From the NCBI RefSeq assembly GCF_001449115.1, contig NZ_LAIJ01000012.1, positions 1 through 64,000 on the forward strand: DNA of 64,000 nucleotides, read 5' to 3'. Position 1 is the first letter of the stretch. The number at the start of each line of letters is the position of its first letter. Below the pieces are notes generated by a model. That model was not told where the DNA came from. It saw only the letters and a program-made list of their open reading frames with translations, and made no database searches. The stretch is from Occallatibacter gabretensis (GTDB lineage Bacteria > Acidobacteriota > Terriglobia > Terriglobales > Acidobacteriaceae). The position numbers and the translations under genes are program-made. Positions 35,429 to 43,507 of the stretch are shown here, piece by piece.

Positions 35429-35812
35429 TTAAGGTTCTCGCACTGCGCGAAATTCTCCTTCTCTGCCCATCACGTGAACCTTTCCAGTGATTGTGTCGCC
35501 GTCCACGCGGCCGCGGAACACCACCGGATGATTCGTGTTACTTCGAATCTCGATATGATGCACGTTAATGCCCCCGTTGATGGAGCCGGACTGATTCGGC
35601 CCTTTGAATTTGCCAGTCAGCACGTTGCCCTCCTGCTTGATAGTGAGGTGATCGGTATGGACTATGCCAGTTTCGCCCAGCGTAGAGACGACCCATTTCC
35701 CCGCAACGTTGTCGGGAGCCTGGTTTGCCATTTCCTGCTGCGCTGAGATGCTCACGCAAGCGAGTAATGAGAGTAGAAAAAGTTGAAGAGACTTGCGATG
35801 TACGGGTGTCAT
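35429..35812 (-). CDS. Small secreted protein, unknown
   Basis: A 127-residue protein starting at ATG 35812 (AAAGGA upstream). Signal peptide of about 24 residues (FLLSLLACVSISAQ), mature beta-rich domain with GKWVVSTLGETGIVHTDHLTI, NVLTGKFKGPNQSG and GRVDGDTITGKVHVMGREGEF. This looks like a lipocalin-like or TonB-box-free small envelope domain seen as a fragment in larger acidobacterial proteins; no named family recognised. It follows the beta-lactamase-fold gene by 48 bp and may be co-transcribed with it. Confidence 0.6.
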   Translation of the reverse strand: MTPVHRKSLQLFLLSLLACVSISAQQEMANQAPDNVAGKWVVSTLGETGIVHTDHLTIKQEGNVLTGKFKGPNQSGSINGGINVHHIEIRSNTNHPVVFRGRVDGDTITGKVHVMGREGEFRAVREP

Positions 35813-35860
35813 GATAAATTCCTTTCTAAATTTTGAGCCGCGCCGCAATGGCGCTGCGGT

Positions 35861-37039
35861 TTACGAATTCCACTCCGGCATCTGGGAAACCATGTCCCAG
35901 ACCATCTTGTCCAGAGCGCTGTTCATGGTGTCTGCCGGCAGGCTGCGGGTACTCGTGATTGCTGACCAGCACATGTTATCTGGCCTTCTGACAATGACGG
36001 AAGTCGAACCTGGCAGCGTGCCGTAGTGAAACCACAGCCCCTTGCCGTTCTCGGCAACCATCCAGCCTCGTGCATATCTTGCAGGCGAGTTTTGCGGATA
36101 CGCCGCGCACGGTGTCGTCATCAGCATGATGGTCTCAGGCCTCAGCAAGCTCGGAATCGTAGACGTGCCTGCCACATGCGTGAGAAAGCGTGCCATATCA
36201 GACGGAGACGCAATCCATCCCGCCGCGGAGTCCATCCGGCTCACGTTGATGCTGTATGGCTTCTCATTAAACTGGCCCAGGTACTCGGCTTCATTGGGAT
36301 CGCGATCATGCAGTGAATTGCCGGCAATGTGCATCGCGGTAATACCGCAAGGAGCCAGCACCGTCTGCTTCACGTAATCCTGGTACGACATTCCGGAGAC
36401 CTTCTCGATGATGCGGCCAAGAAGGTAATACCCAAAGTTGGAATATGCCCATTTTGTACCTGGAGGTGAAGTCAGAGCAGAATCCTCGATCGTAGAGGAG
36501 ATCAGCTTCTCAGCATCCCAGCCATTGTTGTGCATCATCGGATCGGTTGCATCGCTTGGCCATCCTCCGCAGGTATGAGTCAGCAAATGGTCAACGGTAA
36601 TGTCCGTGACATACTGCTTGTACCCTTTCTTGCTGTAAGCATCGCCAAGAATTCCATTCGATCCAAACACCTTGTCAGCAAGGCTCATCTTGCCCTTTTC
36701 AATCAAGGTAAAGATAGCTACAGACGTAATCGGCATGGATGCAGTGCCGATGCGAAAAAGCGTCGCGCTATTGGTCGCCTCAAAATCCTTCGGAAATGCC
36801 ATGCCGAACGGACGCTCCCATACAAAGCGGCTGTTGCGCACAATGGCAACAGACATGGCCGGTGCGAAGTACTGCTGCATAAACTGCTGTCCAATCCCCA
36901 CCATTGCCTTGTGCGCTTCCTGATTGGGGCGTCCGTTCTGTCCCGTACCCACTCCAGCCAGCGCATGTAGCCGCGGCGCAAGAGACAGCGCAATGCTTGC
37001 GCCGAAGATTTCTTTAATTGCTGTACGTCGATTCATCAT
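35861..37039 (-). CDS. Beta-lactamase class C-fold protein lacking the SxxK motif
   Basis: A 392-residue exported protein of the serine beta-lactamase/D-Ala-D-Ala peptidase fold. The N-terminus MMNRRTAIKEIFGASIALSLAP looks like a Tat signal. The fold is clear: KWAYSNFGYYLLGRIIEKVSG carries the YxN motif and WFHYGTLPGSTSV the HxG motif. However, the catalytic SxxK position reads FRIGTASMPITS, so Ser and Lys are replaced by Thr99 and Met102 (codons ACT and ATG). It is probably non-hydrolytic, perhaps a ligand-binding or regulatory pseudoenzyme. It lies between the small secreted protein and DUF2950 genes. Confidence 0.82.
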   Translation of the reverse strand: MMNRRTAIKEIFGASIALSLAPRLHALAGVGTGQNGRPNQEAHKAMVGIGQQFMQQYFAPAMSVAIVRNSRFVWERPFGMAFPKDFEATNSATLFRIGTASMPITSVAIFTLIEKGKMSLADKVFGSNGILGDAYSKKGYKQYVTDITVDHLLTHTCGGWPSDATDPMMHNNGWDAEKLISSTIEDSALTSPPGTKWAYSNFGYYLLGRIIEKVSGMSYQDYVKQTVLAPCGITAMHIAGNSLHDRDPNEAEYLGQFNEKPYSINVSRMDSAAGWIASPSDMARFLTHVAGTSTIPSLLRPETIMLMTTPCAAYPQNSPARYARGWMVAENGKGLWFHYGTLPGSTSVIVRRPDNMCWSAITSTRSLPADTMNSALDKMVWDMVSQMPEWNS

Positions 37040-37080
37040 GACTCGTTCCTATCTGCCTTTGCATTGCAACTCAATGTCTT

Positions 37081-38046
37081 TTACTGATCAGCTCGCGTCC
37101 AGCCAGTGCCAGGCTTGTAATTGCTTATGGAAGCAGCGATCTCTCTCGTGTCCTTCCCCAGGTCTTTCTGGTAGACCACGCCATCTTTCCCGGCGATGAA
37201 GGTCATAATGCCGGAATTGTCATACTCCACCGGAGTTGCGACTACAACAAATTCGCTGTTCGCTTTCTTCATTTCAGCTTTGCTCTGATTGCTGCTCTGC
37301 GTTTTATTCGACGCCACTGTAAAAATGCGCAATTCATAGCCATCGAAAATCGGCGCAGCGCCTTGGGGTGTGGAAGCAATGACGTCCTTGGCAAATTCAT
37401 TCAGACGGCCGAGGGGGCTTGAGGGCTTGTCAGTGGGTACTTCCCAGTAGAGGCCGTTCTGCTTGCCGGGCGTGCTCAAAACCTGCGTCGTATATTGCCC
37501 CGCTGGGTTGCCGTCGTGCGACTGCCGGCGATAAAGCTCTTCCGCTCCAGCCATTGCATAGGCTGCGTCGATGCCGAGTAGTTCGTTCTCGCCAATGCGC
37601 CGCGCAAGGATCTCATCCTTTCCTTTTTCCGTGTCGAAGCGCCACCCTCCGCGGCCATCACTCACAAGCGGAATCGGGAAAGGATAGTTGTCCGCTCCGG
37701 TGAAAAGAATTTCGCTGCCATCGGTCATCGTTGCCCAGCGATTCATCTTCTTGTACTTTGCCGCGAAGTCGGCCAGCGCGCCCTGATCCTCCATGGCATC
37801 TCCGGAGCTGAGAATCTGTTTCGAATCCGGCCCCAGCACGCGCAGCAGTTCAGCATCATCATTACCCTGTGCCGCTTTGGCGAGCGCTGTGCCTGCCTCC
37901 TCCGGCGTAGCAAAAGAGCTGGCCTGGGCCGCTTTGCCTTCGGAATGCTTACTGCGGCAACCCAGCATCAGACCTACCTCAAACAAGGGCACGGCCATCG
38001 CAATGCATAGAATCCAGTTCAGTGTCCGTTGTGATTTCAGTTTCAT
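37081..38046 (-). CDS. DUF2950 lipoprotein-like exported protein
   Basis: A 321-residue protein of the DUF2950 family, known by domain but not by function. ATG 38046 is taken as the start because GGAG lies 8 bases upstream. A hydrophobic signal segment (LNWILCIAMAVPLFEVGLMLGC) ends in a possible lipobox Cys. Family marks are ATPEEAGTALAKAAQGND, LFTGADNYPFPIPLVSD, FDTEKGKDEILARRIGENEL and ILTQPGKQNG-like GKQNGLYWEV. It is encoded just after DUF3300 on the same strand, an association seen elsewhere, and both probably answer to promoter copy 3. Confidence 0.82.
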   Translation of the reverse strand: MKLKSQRTLNWILCIAMAVPLFEVGLMLGCRSKHSEGKAAQASSFATPEEAGTALAKAAQGNDDAELLRVLGPDSKQILSSGDAMEDQGALADFAAKYKKMNRWATMTDGSEILFTGADNYPFPIPLVSDGRGGWRFDTEKGKDEILARRIGENELLGIDAAYAMAGAEELYRRQSHDGNPAGQYTTQVLSTPGKQNGLYWEVPTDKPSSPLGRLNEFAKDVIASTPQGAAPIFDGYELRIFTVASNKTQSSNQSKAEMKKANSEFVVVATPVEYDNSGIMTFIAGKDGVVYQKDLGKDTREIAASISNYKPGTGWTRADQ

Positions 38047-38126
38047 TTCCTTAACTCCATCTGAATTCGCGCCGATTATTTGCGCGAGATAGCCTTGCAA
38101 TATTTGTTTCGTCGCTGCCGGATGGC

Positions 38127-39497
38127 TTAACGCCTGCCGCCGCCAAAGCCGCGTCCGCCACCACCGAAACCACGCCCGCCGCCACCAAATCCGCGTCCTC
38201 CGCCCCAGCCACCGCCGCCCATGCTGGAACGGCCTCTCATACCGGCAGCTCGATCATTCATCCCATTGCCGCTCATATAGGAACGTTGACCGCCTCCGCC
38301 GAACCCATTCGAGTTACGGCCCCCGTTGAAGCCGCCGCCTTGAGGCTGAAAACCACCTGAGCGACCGCCATTTGCAGAACCGCCTTGAGGTGGGTAGCCA
38401 CCACCAGGGTGAAAGCTATTGCTTCCTCCACCCGGCTGGCCGCCACCAGCGGGCCCGGAAGGCCGGTATCCGCCTCCGCCGGGACCAGACGGATGATACC
38501 CACCACCACCGGGACCATACGGTTGTCCACCGCCGCCATTAGGACCAACCGGGTGGTATCCACCACCTCCAGGTCCAATCGGCCCGATCGGATGGTAACC
38601 ACCGCCACCAGGCCCATTAGGTCCATTCGGGCCATAAGGTCCACCATGGGGTCCCCACCCAGGTCCCCACGGGTGATAGTTGTTATAAGTGTTGTTATTG
38701 ATCCAGACGTTGTTGTTGTAGAACACACCGCCGCCACCCCAGTTGCAGTTCCACGCGCCCCAACCACCCCAGCCGCCGCCCCATCCAACATTCACGGTGA
38801 TTCCTTGGCCCCAGGCTAGAACAGGCGAGGCCACAACCACCGGCGGGGTGTAATACGGCACCACGATGGGCGTTCCATACACCAGGGCCGGGTTATATTG
38901 CGGCACGTAGATGGTCTGTGAGCTCGCAGGTTGAATCACAATTGTTGAGGGATTCTGCTGCACTACCTTTACCTGGGATGTGGAAGTGAGAGTTCCTGCA
39001 GCCTTTGCCCGGGCGCGCATTCTCTGCACCGCGCTCATCACATCCGCCTGCTGATGGCTGAAGGCTTCTCCCAGGCTCGACGTCCACGGCAGATTACTAT
39101 CGAGGTTCGCCAGCAGGGCGGGGAACTGTGTGAGAGCTTTGACGCTCGGATCCCAGGGCTGCTCGTCGATAGCTGACACAAGCATTGATCCGCTCAGGCC
39201 GTTGTTCTGCTTCAGCCACTGCTCGGCCGTGGCCACATCTTCCGGGTTAGTCGCCGCCGCCAGAATCTGAGCTACCAGTGAATCGGGATAAAGAGCGATA
39301 GGAGCAACCAGGGCGTCAAGCTTGTCTGCGCTCAGCGGCGCCATTGCAGGCATGGAAGAGGCCGTCGATGTCGCCGAAGGCGCGCCTGAACTCGCTTGAG
39401 ACACTGCTACCTGCGCTATGCCCGTCAGGGCAAGAAGAGTGATCAGGCTCGAGCGCGACGCATGCGCGAAAGACAATTTGTTTCCGTTGCTCATCAT
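38127..39497 (-). CDS. DUF3300 protein with long Gly-rich tail
   Basis: A 456-residue exported protein. A signal segment (about 15-34) precedes the conserved DUF3300 domain (roughly 55-215: LDALVAPIALYPDSLVAQIL, NPEDVATAEQWLKQN, VSAIDEQPWDPSVKALTQFP, and the YVPQYNPALVYG end). The last ~220 residues are almost pure Gly with Pro, Tyr, His, Asn and Trp, ending in repeated GRGFGGGGRGFGGG. This is a low-complexity, probably disordered or elastic tail. Function unknown. Its promoter (copy 3) carries the 24-bp palindrome about 100 bp upstream. Confidence 0.85.
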   Translation of the reverse strand: MMSNGNKLSFAHASRSSLITLLALTGIAQVAVSQASSGAPSATSTASSMPAMAPLSADKLDALVAPIALYPDSLVAQILAAATNPEDVATAEQWLKQNNGLSGSMLVSAIDEQPWDPSVKALTQFPALLANLDSNLPWTSSLGEAFSHQQADVMSAVQRMRARAKAAGTLTSTSQVKVVQQNPSTIVIQPASSQTIYVPQYNPALVYGTPIVVPYYTPPVVVASPVLAWGQGITVNVGWGGGWGGWGAWNCNWGGGGVFYNNNVWINNNTYNNYHPWGPGWGPHGGPYGPNGPNGPGGGGYHPIGPIGPGGGGYHPVGPNGGGGQPYGPGGGGYHPSGPGGGGYRPSGPAGGGQPGGGSNSFHPGGGYPPQGGSANGGRSGGFQPQGGGFNGGRNSNGFGGGGQRSYMSGNGMNDRAAGMRGRSSMGGGGWGGGRGFGGGGRGFGGGGRGFGGGRR

Positions 39498-39598
39498 GGT
39501 TTCTCCCGTTTAACCCTTGTGATTCCAGGGTTACGGACCACTCTTTTGCATCCATGAGTGCGTCCATGACACGAGAGTATGTGAGTTCCATCTCGCAA

Positions 39599-39644
39599 CA
39601 AATAGAGGACGCTACACAGTGACCCGTGTAGTACCACACAGGTG
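39599..39644 (-). promoter_or_regulatory. 24-bp palindrome plus conserved box, copy 3
   Basis: Palindrome at 39621-39644 (arms GACCCGTGT and ACACAGGTG) and, on the minus strand, box 39616-39599 beginning TGTAGCGTCC and ending TATTTG. It points to the DUF3300 gene at 39497. The box matches copy 1 at 17 of 18 positions. Confidence 0.7.
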
Positions 39645-39730
39645 TAGCCTTCCAGTCTTGCAAGATTCGCAAAGTATTGAAGCGTAAGACGAGGTCTTGC
39701 CGATAGGATGAGTCTTCCTGGAGGTTGCAC

Positions 39731-41143
39731 ATGTCCACAGAGCCGGAAGTTGTCCCTCAATCCCCAACCCATCCCGCGCGAAATCACCACAACCTTGATT
39801 CGATTCGTCCCATGTATGCGCGCCATGCGCTGCTCGGGCCCGCTCCGCTGCATGCCATTCCGGAGCACGGCATGGCGCCGAGCACGGCTTACCACCTGAT
39901 CCACGACGAGCTCATCATGGACGGCAGCTCGCGCTTCAATCTGGCCACCTTCTGCAGCACGTGGATGGAGCCGGAAGCACACAAGCTGATGTCGGAGACA
40001 TTCGACAAGAACATGATCGACAAGGATGAGTATCCGCAAACTGCGGAACTGGAAATGCGCTGCGTACACATGCTGTCCGATCTCTGGAATGCGCCCGATC
40101 CGCGCCACACCATCGGCACATCCACCATCGGCTCAAGCGAAGCATGCATGCTCGGCGGCCTGGCGCTCAAGTGGGCCTGGCGAGAGAAGATGCGCAAGCT
40201 GGGCAAGCCAACAGACAAACCGAACATCGTCATGGGGTCGAACACGCAGGTCTGCTGGCACAAGTTTGCGCGCTACTGGGATGTAGAGCCGCGCGAAGTG
40301 CCGCTCGAACACGGCGAAGTGGTAACAAACCCTAAAAAAGCTGCTGCCGTCTGCGATGAGAACACAATCGGCGTAGTCTCCGTACTCGGCAGCACCTTCA
40401 CCGGCCACTACGAGGATGTGCCCGCGTTAAGCGAAGCCCTGGATCAGCTTCAGCAGAGCACCGGCCTCGACATTCCCATTCATGTTGACGGCGCAAGCGG
40501 CGGCTTCGTGGCGCCATTTCTGCAGCCGGAGCTGCAATGGGATTTCCGTCTGCCGCGCGTCAAATCCATCAATACCTCTGGACATAAATACGGGCTTGTC
40601 TATCCCGGCGTGGGCTGGATCATCTGGCGTACAAAAGAAGACCTGCACCCCGAACTGATCTTCAATGTGGATTATCTCGGCGGATCCATGCCGACGCTGG
40701 CCATCAATTTTTCACGGCCCGCGAGCCAGATCGTCGCTCAGTATTACAACCTCATTCGCCTCGGGCGCGCCGGATATCGCGCCGTTCATGAGGCCTGCCG
40801 CGAAGTAGCAGCGGAGCTCGCGCATAAGATCGGCAAACTCGGACCATTTGATGTTCTTTCTACAGGGCATGACCTGCCTGTCGTTGCATGGAAGCTGAAG
40901 GAACCAACGAACTGGTCTCTCTACGATCTGTCAGACCGTCTGCGCGACCGCGGTTGGCAGGTTCCCAGCTATCGACTACCGGCCAATCGCGAGTACGTAA
41001 CAGTGCAGCGCGCAGTCATCCGCAACGGCTTCACGCATGATTTGGCAGCCATGCTCATACGCGATATCGAACGCCATCTCCACTGGTTCGCCGCGCAGCC
41101 CGGCTTTAAAGCGTCAGAGAATGGAGCGGGGTTTCATCACTAA
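39731..41143 (+). CDS. gadB: Glutamate decarboxylase
   Basis: PLP enzyme that converts glutamate to GABA while consuming a proton, a classic acid-resistance step. The 470-residue length, HLIHDELIMDGSSRFNLATFC, GTSTIGSSEACMLGGLALKW, the cofactor pocket HVDGASGGFVAPF and PLP lysine in INTSGHKYGLVYPG are diagnostic. The C-terminus ends HWFAAQPGFKASENGAGFHH, like the GadB tail that closes the active site and carries a terminal histidine. GGAGG precedes ATG 39731. No glutamate/GABA antiporter gene is adjacent. A strong terminator follows at 41175. Confidence 0.97.
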   Translation: MSTEPEVVPQSPTHPARNHHNLDSIRPMYARHALLGPAPLHAIPEHGMAPSTAYHLIHDELIMDGSSRFNLATFCSTWMEPEAHKLMSETFDKNMIDKDEYPQTAELEMRCVHMLSDLWNAPDPRHTIGTSTIGSSEACMLGGLALKWAWREKMRKLGKPTDKPNIVMGSNTQVCWHKFARYWDVEPREVPLEHGEVVTNPKKAAAVCDENTIGVVSVLGSTFTGHYEDVPALSEALDQLQQSTGLDIPIHVDGASGGFVAPFLQPELQWDFRLPRVKSINTSGHKYGLVYPGVGWIIWRTKEDLHPELIFNVDYLGGSMPTLAINFSRPASQIVAQYYNLIRLGRAGYRAVHEACREVAAELAHKIGKLGPFDVLSTGHDLPVVAWKLKEPTNWSLYDLSDRLRDRGWQVPSYRLPANREYVTVQRAVIRNGFTHDLAAMLIRDIERHLHWFAAQPGFKASENGAGFHH

Positions 41144-41174
41144 GGATCGGCACTCGTTTTTTCTGGAGTCATAA

Positions 41175-41211
41175 AACCCATCGGCGCGGCCTCGGTCGCG
41201 CCGATGGGTTT
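41175..41211 (+). terminator. Rho-independent terminator after gadB
   Basis: Arms AACCCATCGGCGCG and CGCGCCGATGGGTT pair over 14 bp around a short GC-rich loop, followed by TT. Placed 30 bp after the gadB stop. Confidence 0.85.
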
Positions 41212-41265
41212 GACCTTAAGAAATCTTTGGGACCACTGCGTTTTGCCTGATAAGCCGAATGAAGA

Positions 41266-41293
41266 TTGACAATCCTGTGCACCACTTTATAAT
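41266..41293 (+). promoter_or_regulatory. Near-perfect sigma-70 promoter before the PLC-like gene
   Basis: Consensus TTGACA (41266-41271) and TATAAT (41288-41293) with a 16-bp spacer. Transcription should begin near 41300, leaving a ~310-nt leader before the gene at 41613. The leader contains local inverted repeats (GGCAG...CTGCC near 41334-41348; GACAGCCATGGGCGCTGTC near 41519-41537) but no reading frame I can support. It could be an untranslated leader or an independent small RNA. The gene-free interval 41144-41612 also holds the gadB terminator. Confidence 0.75.
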
Positions 41294-41612
41294 CGGTCAG
41301 TCACCCGGGCCATCTACTAGCAGTGCTCTTTAGGCAGAATTACCTGCCTTTCTCCTCACGCCTTGCGGCCTCCCCACGGCCCTACGCGGCAGATAAAAGC
41401 CGCATGTCTATGTGGTTATGTAATGTCTGCTTTTTGTGCGCCCTCTCGGGGATGCATAAGGAGTTTGTGGTTTGTCGCAAATTTCTCCTCTCCAGGCTTT
41501 GTTTCGAATGGATTACGTGACAGCCATGGGCGCTGTCATATCGCATGGCGTGCATGGAATGCCGCCATAGAGTTAAGTCGCTTCTCTTCCCATTCCGAAA
41601 TGAGGACTACAC

Positions 41613-43436
41613 ATGCTTCGTGTCAGTTTTTCAATGCTCACAGCTGCGGTTGTACTCTCTCTCGCCGGTGCCGGTGCTTTATCTGAAGCCGGTGCTCGTC
41701 CCGCACCCAGTAATCATCCCAGTGCCATCGCCGGTGCTGAAGCCACTACCAGCGGCATGACAGGTTACACGCAGAGCGGTGTCAGTCTTGGCTTTGGCAA
41801 TACCATTCCCATGGGGCACGAGTGGGTGACCCGCATGGCAGCGGTGGAGCTGCTCGGCTACACCCCGGCCAGCATGCCCGACCTGCCCGATCCCAAAGAC
41901 CCACGCAAGAAATGGACACAGGGCAAAGCGAAGAACCTTAGTCTCAATACTCTGGGCGCGCAGGACGTGGTAAGGAGCATCAAATCGGAAATCTACAACG
42001 ATGATCGATATCTGTCCCGCTATAAAGCCATCTATGCTGCCATTGTTGGCGAGCGCTGGGTGGATATTGCCGGCTATAACGTCGCGTCCAAATATATCGG
42101 CTTGAAGGACTGCTGGTCCGCGGTAGCACAGGAAGCGGAAGAACTTCAGGAAGACCACTTCATGCGCAAGAATGATTCGCAAGGAGGCCAGGGTTCCGTC
42201 GATGCAGCGAAAGAGGGCAGAAGAAGATTTATTCAATACTTTGTCAACGCGGCAATGGCTCCGCCCACCATCATGAACGTTTACGACGGCGGCGCGGCAG
42301 GTTCCATTTCAGTGGATGTTGACCGTAACTTCTTTCTCTTTGGCCGCGCTCTGCACCTCTTTGAGGACTCCTTCAGCTCGGAGCACGTCGTGCGTCTGGA
42401 CACTGACAGTTACACCAAGGTGCGCTCCATCAAGAGCTACCTGTGTGCGCCCGGTTCTGAAGTCCATGAGCACAGCATTTCGAAAATCCTTAACTACACC
42501 AGCGGAGACGTCATCTGGAAACCCGGCACAGGGATCGATTCCTCTTGGAACGCCTACAGGCCCAGCAATATGAAGAAGGACCCGCTGGTAGCTTCTGAAG
42601 CTACCAAGGATGCCTGGGCGGCTTTCATACGAACCATGGGCTATCCCATGGAGCAGCGCCAGGCTATTGCTACCAGCGAAGCCGAAACCCTGGCAAACAA
42701 CTGGCTCAGCTATGACGAGAATGAAATGACGCACTGGTATGACAAGGCGTCGAACCGCAATGAAAGCTATGTACTCATGGCCGGCGAAACAGGCACAGGA
42801 CAAAGCGTGGATCAGTGCATGCAGAAGAATGTCGGCACTACAGACAAAGTGGGCTACATGAACAATATCAAGAAGGAGCAGCGCACTTGTATCTATAACG
42901 CCATTCCATGGCCGGGCTACGACGACCTCTACGATACCTCACTGCACATGTATTACACCTGGCAGTGGCGCAGCGGGTCGGGCTACGACACACCGCCGGT
43001 GGATTGGCAGATTCCCAATCGTCCCGCCGACACGGGCGCTCGAGTACAAATCCAGAGCGTTTCAACAGGGCAATACATGGTCGCGCCGGACGGACTCCAG
43101 GCCGACGCCTGGGTGTATTTGAAATCCGGAATTGCACCCTTGGATTTCATCGTGCTCGGCCCGAAGGAGAAAAGCTATTTCCGCTTGGCCAAAAATCCAC
43201 GATTGTTCCTAAGCTACCGCGCTTCCGATGGAGCAGTGAAGCTCTATGACTTCGGCACTTCAGAGCCCTCAGATTACACGCTCGCGCCTGCAGGCCCGGG
43301 GAGTTGGTCCATCAAGCAAATCTACTGGCAGCAGTACATGTACGTATACCTCAGCACGATGTCACCGTATATCGACAGCAATGGTGATCCCAAAAAGGGC
43401 AATGGTCAGTGGGTCATGCAAGGGCTGCCGCAATAA
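41613..43436 (+). CDS. Secreted zinc phospholipase C/P1-nuclease-like protein
   Basis: A 607-residue exported protein. A signal peptide (about 1-27) is followed by a helical domain resembling zinc phospholipase C and S1/P1 nucleases: GMTGYTQSGVSLGFGNTIPMGHEWVTRMA contains an early metal histidine-like residue, and GRALHLFEDSFSSEH (H248, D252, H258) matches the HxxxD...EH metal motif. The C-terminal ~150 residues (about 460-607) look like a beta-trefoil/ricin-like binding domain (GARVQIQSVSTGQYMVAPDG). It therefore probably acts on phospholipids or nucleic acids outside the cell; the substrate is not proved. Flanked by a strong promoter and a terminator, it is monocistronic. Confidence 0.65.
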   Translation: MLRVSFSMLTAAVVLSLAGAGALSEAGARPAPSNHPSAIAGAEATTSGMTGYTQSGVSLGFGNTIPMGHEWVTRMAAVELLGYTPASMPDLPDPKDPRKKWTQGKAKNLSLNTLGAQDVVRSIKSEIYNDDRYLSRYKAIYAAIVGERWVDIAGYNVASKYIGLKDCWSAVAQEAEELQEDHFMRKNDSQGGQGSVDAAKEGRRRFIQYFVNAAMAPPTIMNVYDGGAAGSISVDVDRNFFLFGRALHLFEDSFSSEHVVRLDTDSYTKVRSIKSYLCAPGSEVHEHSISKILNYTSGDVIWKPGTGIDSSWNAYRPSNMKKDPLVASEATKDAWAAFIRTMGYPMEQRQAIATSEAETLANNWLSYDENEMTHWYDKASNRNESYVLMAGETGTGQSVDQCMQKNVGTTDKVGYMNNIKKEQRTCIYNAIPWPGYDDLYDTSLHMYYTWQWRSGSGYDTPPVDWQIPNRPADTGARVQIQSVSTGQYMVAPDGLQADAWVYLKSGIAPLDFIVLGPKEKSYFRLAKNPRLFLSYRASDGAVKLYDFGTSEPSDYTLAPAGPGSWSIKQIYWQQYMYVYLSTMSPYIDSNGDPKKGNGQWVMQGLPQ

Positions 43437-43450
43437 AGAATGCCCAGCAC

Positions 43451-43489
43451 AAAAAACCGGCGCAGCCCACAAGGGCCACGCCGGTTTTC
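43451..43489. terminator. Bidirectional terminator between PLC-like gene and glnA
   Basis: Inverted arms AAAACCGGCG and CGCCGGTTTT are separated by about 18 bases containing a minor GC pairing. The A-run on one side and the T-run on the other serve both convergent genes. Confidence 0.85.
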
Positions 43490-43507
43490 TTGAGAGCAAA
43501 GTGAAGT

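Noticed and set aside
38127..38810. Tandem DNA repeat array
   Set aside because: The repetition follows from Gly/Pro-rich codons of the DUF3300 tail rather than from an independent repeat element.
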